A DNA stretch of 21,966 nt from positions 1-21,966 of the forward strand of contig CABUAH010000029.1 of the NCBI GenBank assembly GCA_902489475.1. The letters are read 5' to 3'. The notes under the pieces were generated by a model. That model ran no database searches, was not told the origin of the DNA, and was given only the letters and a program-made list of their open reading frames with translations. Both the position numbers and the translations under genes were made by a program. The stretch is from an uncultured Oscillospiraceae bacterium (lineage in GTDB: Bacteria > Bacillota > Clostridia > Oscillospirales > Ruminococcaceae). Shown in pieces: positions 20,662 to 21,966 of this stretch (positions are counted from its first letter, which is position 1; each line of letters opens with the position of its first letter).

Positions 20662-21645
20662 ATGAAAAGTACAACTAAAAAATGGTTTGCTGCGGCAGGA
20701 ATAATCATTGCTATCGGAATAATTGTAGGCTTTATCGCTGTTGCGGCAAACGGATTCAAGCTTTCTGCACTAGTTGATAACGATAACAGAGTAAAACACG
20801 AATATGAAATCGACCCTCAAGACGCCAGTGAACTAAATATTAAAACCATTTCAAGCAATATTATTTTAAGAAGATCCGAGGGAACGAATGTTAAAATCTC
20901 TTGCTATGAAAGCGATAACATTTCGTTTGACTTTAACATAGAGGATGATACCCTTACAATTGAGGAAAAAGACAACAGAAAATGGTACGAATATCTATTG
21001 CCATTTGTGAATATTAAAGATGTTTCGCTTGTTGTTGCACTTCCTACTGACACATGGAGCACTGTAAATTTAGAAACCACAAGCGGTGACATTAAAACCA
21101 CTGACATATCCGGCACGCAATTTATTGCAGATTCAACAAGCGGTAATTTAGACCTCATCGCATTGCATGACGGCAATCTTGAGCTAAACAGCACGAGCGG
21201 TGATATAACACTTAAAAGCTGCAACAGTTCTTCAATAAATGCTCGCTCCACAAGCGGAAGTCTTACACTTGACAGAACAACTGCCTCAGACATAGCTTGT
21301 AAATCGACAAGTGGAGATATTTATATCCGAAACTCTCAAGATGCAGACGCCTTGGAAGCTTCCTCTACAAGCGGTGAAGTTGAGTTAGAAAATGTTGCCG
21401 CAAATAAAATCACATTGGAATCTACAAGCGGTGATATAGAATTTACAAACCTCGATGCTGAAGGCTATGAACTCAATTCAACAAGCGGTGATATTGAAGG
21501 CACAATCGTTGACAGCAAGGACTCTGTAACCTTTATCACCGATACAACAAGCGGAGATGTTTCCGTTCCGTATCCGGCAATGGGAGGCAATACATTTAAA
21601 GCAGAAACCGTAAGCGGAGATATAGATGTTAAATTTGCAAAATAA
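20662..21645 (+). CDS. DUF4097 beta-repeat protein with ten TSGD-type repeats
   Basis: A 327-residue protein with one N-terminal membrane helix (about 8-30), serving as an uncleaved anchor or signal. A short beta region follows and then a DUF4097 (PF13349) domain. From residue 140 on, the motif (T/V)-S-G-(D/N/S/E)-(I/L/V) occurs ten times, at Thr140, 159, 178, 197, 216, 236, 255, 274, 296 and Val317, with steps of mostly 19-22 residues. This suggests a right-handed beta-solenoid with one turn per repeat. AAGGAG precedes the ATG, one nucleotide after the DUF1700 stop. It is probably exposed outside the membrane. Its partner is unknown. Confidence 0.9.
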   Translation: MKSTTKKWFAAAGIIIAIGIIVGFIAVAANGFKLSALVDNDNRVKHEYEIDPQDASELNIKTISSNIILRRSEGTNVKISCYESDNISFDFNIEDDTLTIEEKDNRKWYEYLLPFVNIKDVSLVVALPTDTWSTVNLETTSGDIKTTDISGTQFIADSTSGNLDLIALHDGNLELNSTSGDITLKSCNSSSINARSTSGSLTLDRTTASDIACKSTSGDIYIRNSQDADALEASSTSGEVELENVAANKITLESTSGDIEFTNLDAEGYELNSTSGDIEGTIVDSKDSVTFITDTTSGDVSVPYPAMGGNTFKAETVSGDIDVKFAK

Positions 21646-21668
21646 TATATAATCCATCAAGGAATATA

Positions 21669-21699
21669 AAACCCGTCAGAAAGCAATCCTGACGGGTTT
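21669..21699 (+). terminator. Terminator of the padR operon
   Basis: AAACCCGTCAG/CTGACGGGTTT, a perfect 11-bp stem with a 9-nt loop and a T-run, begins 23 nt after the last stop codon. Confidence 0.9.
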
Positions 21700-21710
21700 T
21701 CTGCATTTTT

Positions 21711-21836
21711 ATGCTATCTTCTATGATGTGTAGATAGCATTATTCTCAAGTGATATTTTATTAAGCAAAATCTCACTAGTTGAATTTTGCCTAATCTACA
21801 CTACACCTTTTAATAAGTCAGTTGTTAGCCTAACAA
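21711..21836. other. Structured intergenic stretch with overlapping inverted repeats
   Basis: No reading frame is supported. Inverted repeats are ATGCTATCT/AGATAGCAT (21711-21740), a long-range GTGTAGAT/ATCTACAC (21728-21735 with 21794-21801), AGTGA-T-ATTTT/AAAAT-C-TCACT (21749-21777), an alternative GCAAAAT/ATTTTGC (21765-21790) and TTGTTAG-C-CTAACAA (21822-21836). Some are mutually exclusive. A terminator follows on the plus strand. It may be a small RNA, but no good promoter was found. Confidence 0.35.
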
Positions 21837-21838
21837 AG

Positions 21839-21877
21839 AAAACAGCAGGTATCCCATAAGAGGAAACCTGCTGTTTT
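21839..21877. terminator. Bidirectional terminator at the right edge
   Basis: AAAACAGCAGGT/ACCTGCTGTTTT is a perfect 12-bp stem with a 15-nt loop. It serves the partial minus-strand gene at 21912 and could also end a plus-strand transcript. Confidence 0.85.
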
Positions 21878-21911
21878 TCTATGTAACACACAATATATGG
21901 AGAACTGCTAT

Positions 21912-21965
21912 TTACCAAAGAGTTTTTACACCCTTAGCATGGCTGTTGATCATACCAACGTCTGC
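21912..21965 (-). CDS. C-terminal end of an unidentified protein (partial)
   Basis: The last 17 codons of a minus-strand gene read ADVGMINSHAKGVKTLW and a TAA stop. The protein-like composition and a terminator 34 nt downstream support a real gene that begins beyond the window. I do not recognise the family from so short a piece. Confidence 0.55.
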   Translation of the reverse strand, partial: ADVGMINSHAKGVKTLW

Positions 21966-21966
21966 T

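Overview
The window is AT-rich DNA with strong AGGAGG-type ribosome binding sites and many clear TTGACA/TATAAT promoters, which fits a low-GC Firmicute. The gene content (ferredoxin-dependent 2-oxoacid oxidoreductase, tig-clpP-clpX, lepB-rbgA-rnhB-yraN, a DUF1540 protein, a PadR/DUF1700/DUF4097 operon) points to an anaerobic member of the Clostridia, probably near the Oscillospiraceae/Ruminococcaceae. This placement is an inference from gene content and was not tested. No rRNA, tRNA, CRISPR array, phage or transposase gene is visible.

Layout. 27-758: a membrane protein of the PF06541 type. 845-3412 (minus): a four-gene operon for a 2-oxoacid:ferredoxin oxidoreductase (ferredoxin subunit, alpha, beta, gamma). 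3542-4213 (minus): a MinD/ParA-like P-loop ATPase. 4214-4771: a non-coding zone with a structured promoter-leader element and an array of perfect hairpins. 4772-8119 (minus): the protein quality-control cluster tig, clpP, clpX. Between tig and clpP lies a second copy of the structured leader element. 8220-8709: no gene recognised. 8710-13337: a LysR regulator divergent from a six-gene redox operon (two flavodoxin-like proteins, cupin, two aldo/keto reductases, a small carboxymuconolactone decarboxylase-family protein). 13475-14176 (minus): a metallophosphoesterase. 14273-14437 (plus): a very cysteine-rich 54-residue DUF1540 protein. 14492-15982 (minus): threonine synthase. 16080-18557 (minus): yraN, rnhB, rbgA and lepB as a tight operon. 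18674-18934: an intergenic palindromic element between near-identical hairpins. 18940-19503 (minus): a DUF2798 membrane protein with a long leader. 19745-21645 (plus): PadR regulator, DUF1700 protein and a DUF4097 protein with ten TSGD-type repeats, controlled by a 15-bp-arm perfect palindrome on the promoter. 21646-21966: terminators, a structured intergenic stretch and the last 17 codons of an unidentified minus-strand gene.

The most interesting signal is the pair of related elements at 4252-4432 and 6654-6804. Both lie on the minus strand immediately upstream of a gene (the P-loop ATPase and clpP). They share a -10-like TTATAA, the same order of stem-loops, a C(UAAC)G-capped hairpin with compensatory base changes, and an identical 12-nt 3' block. 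This looks like a structured RNA leader or a dispersed promoter-leader element. I cannot name it from known families.
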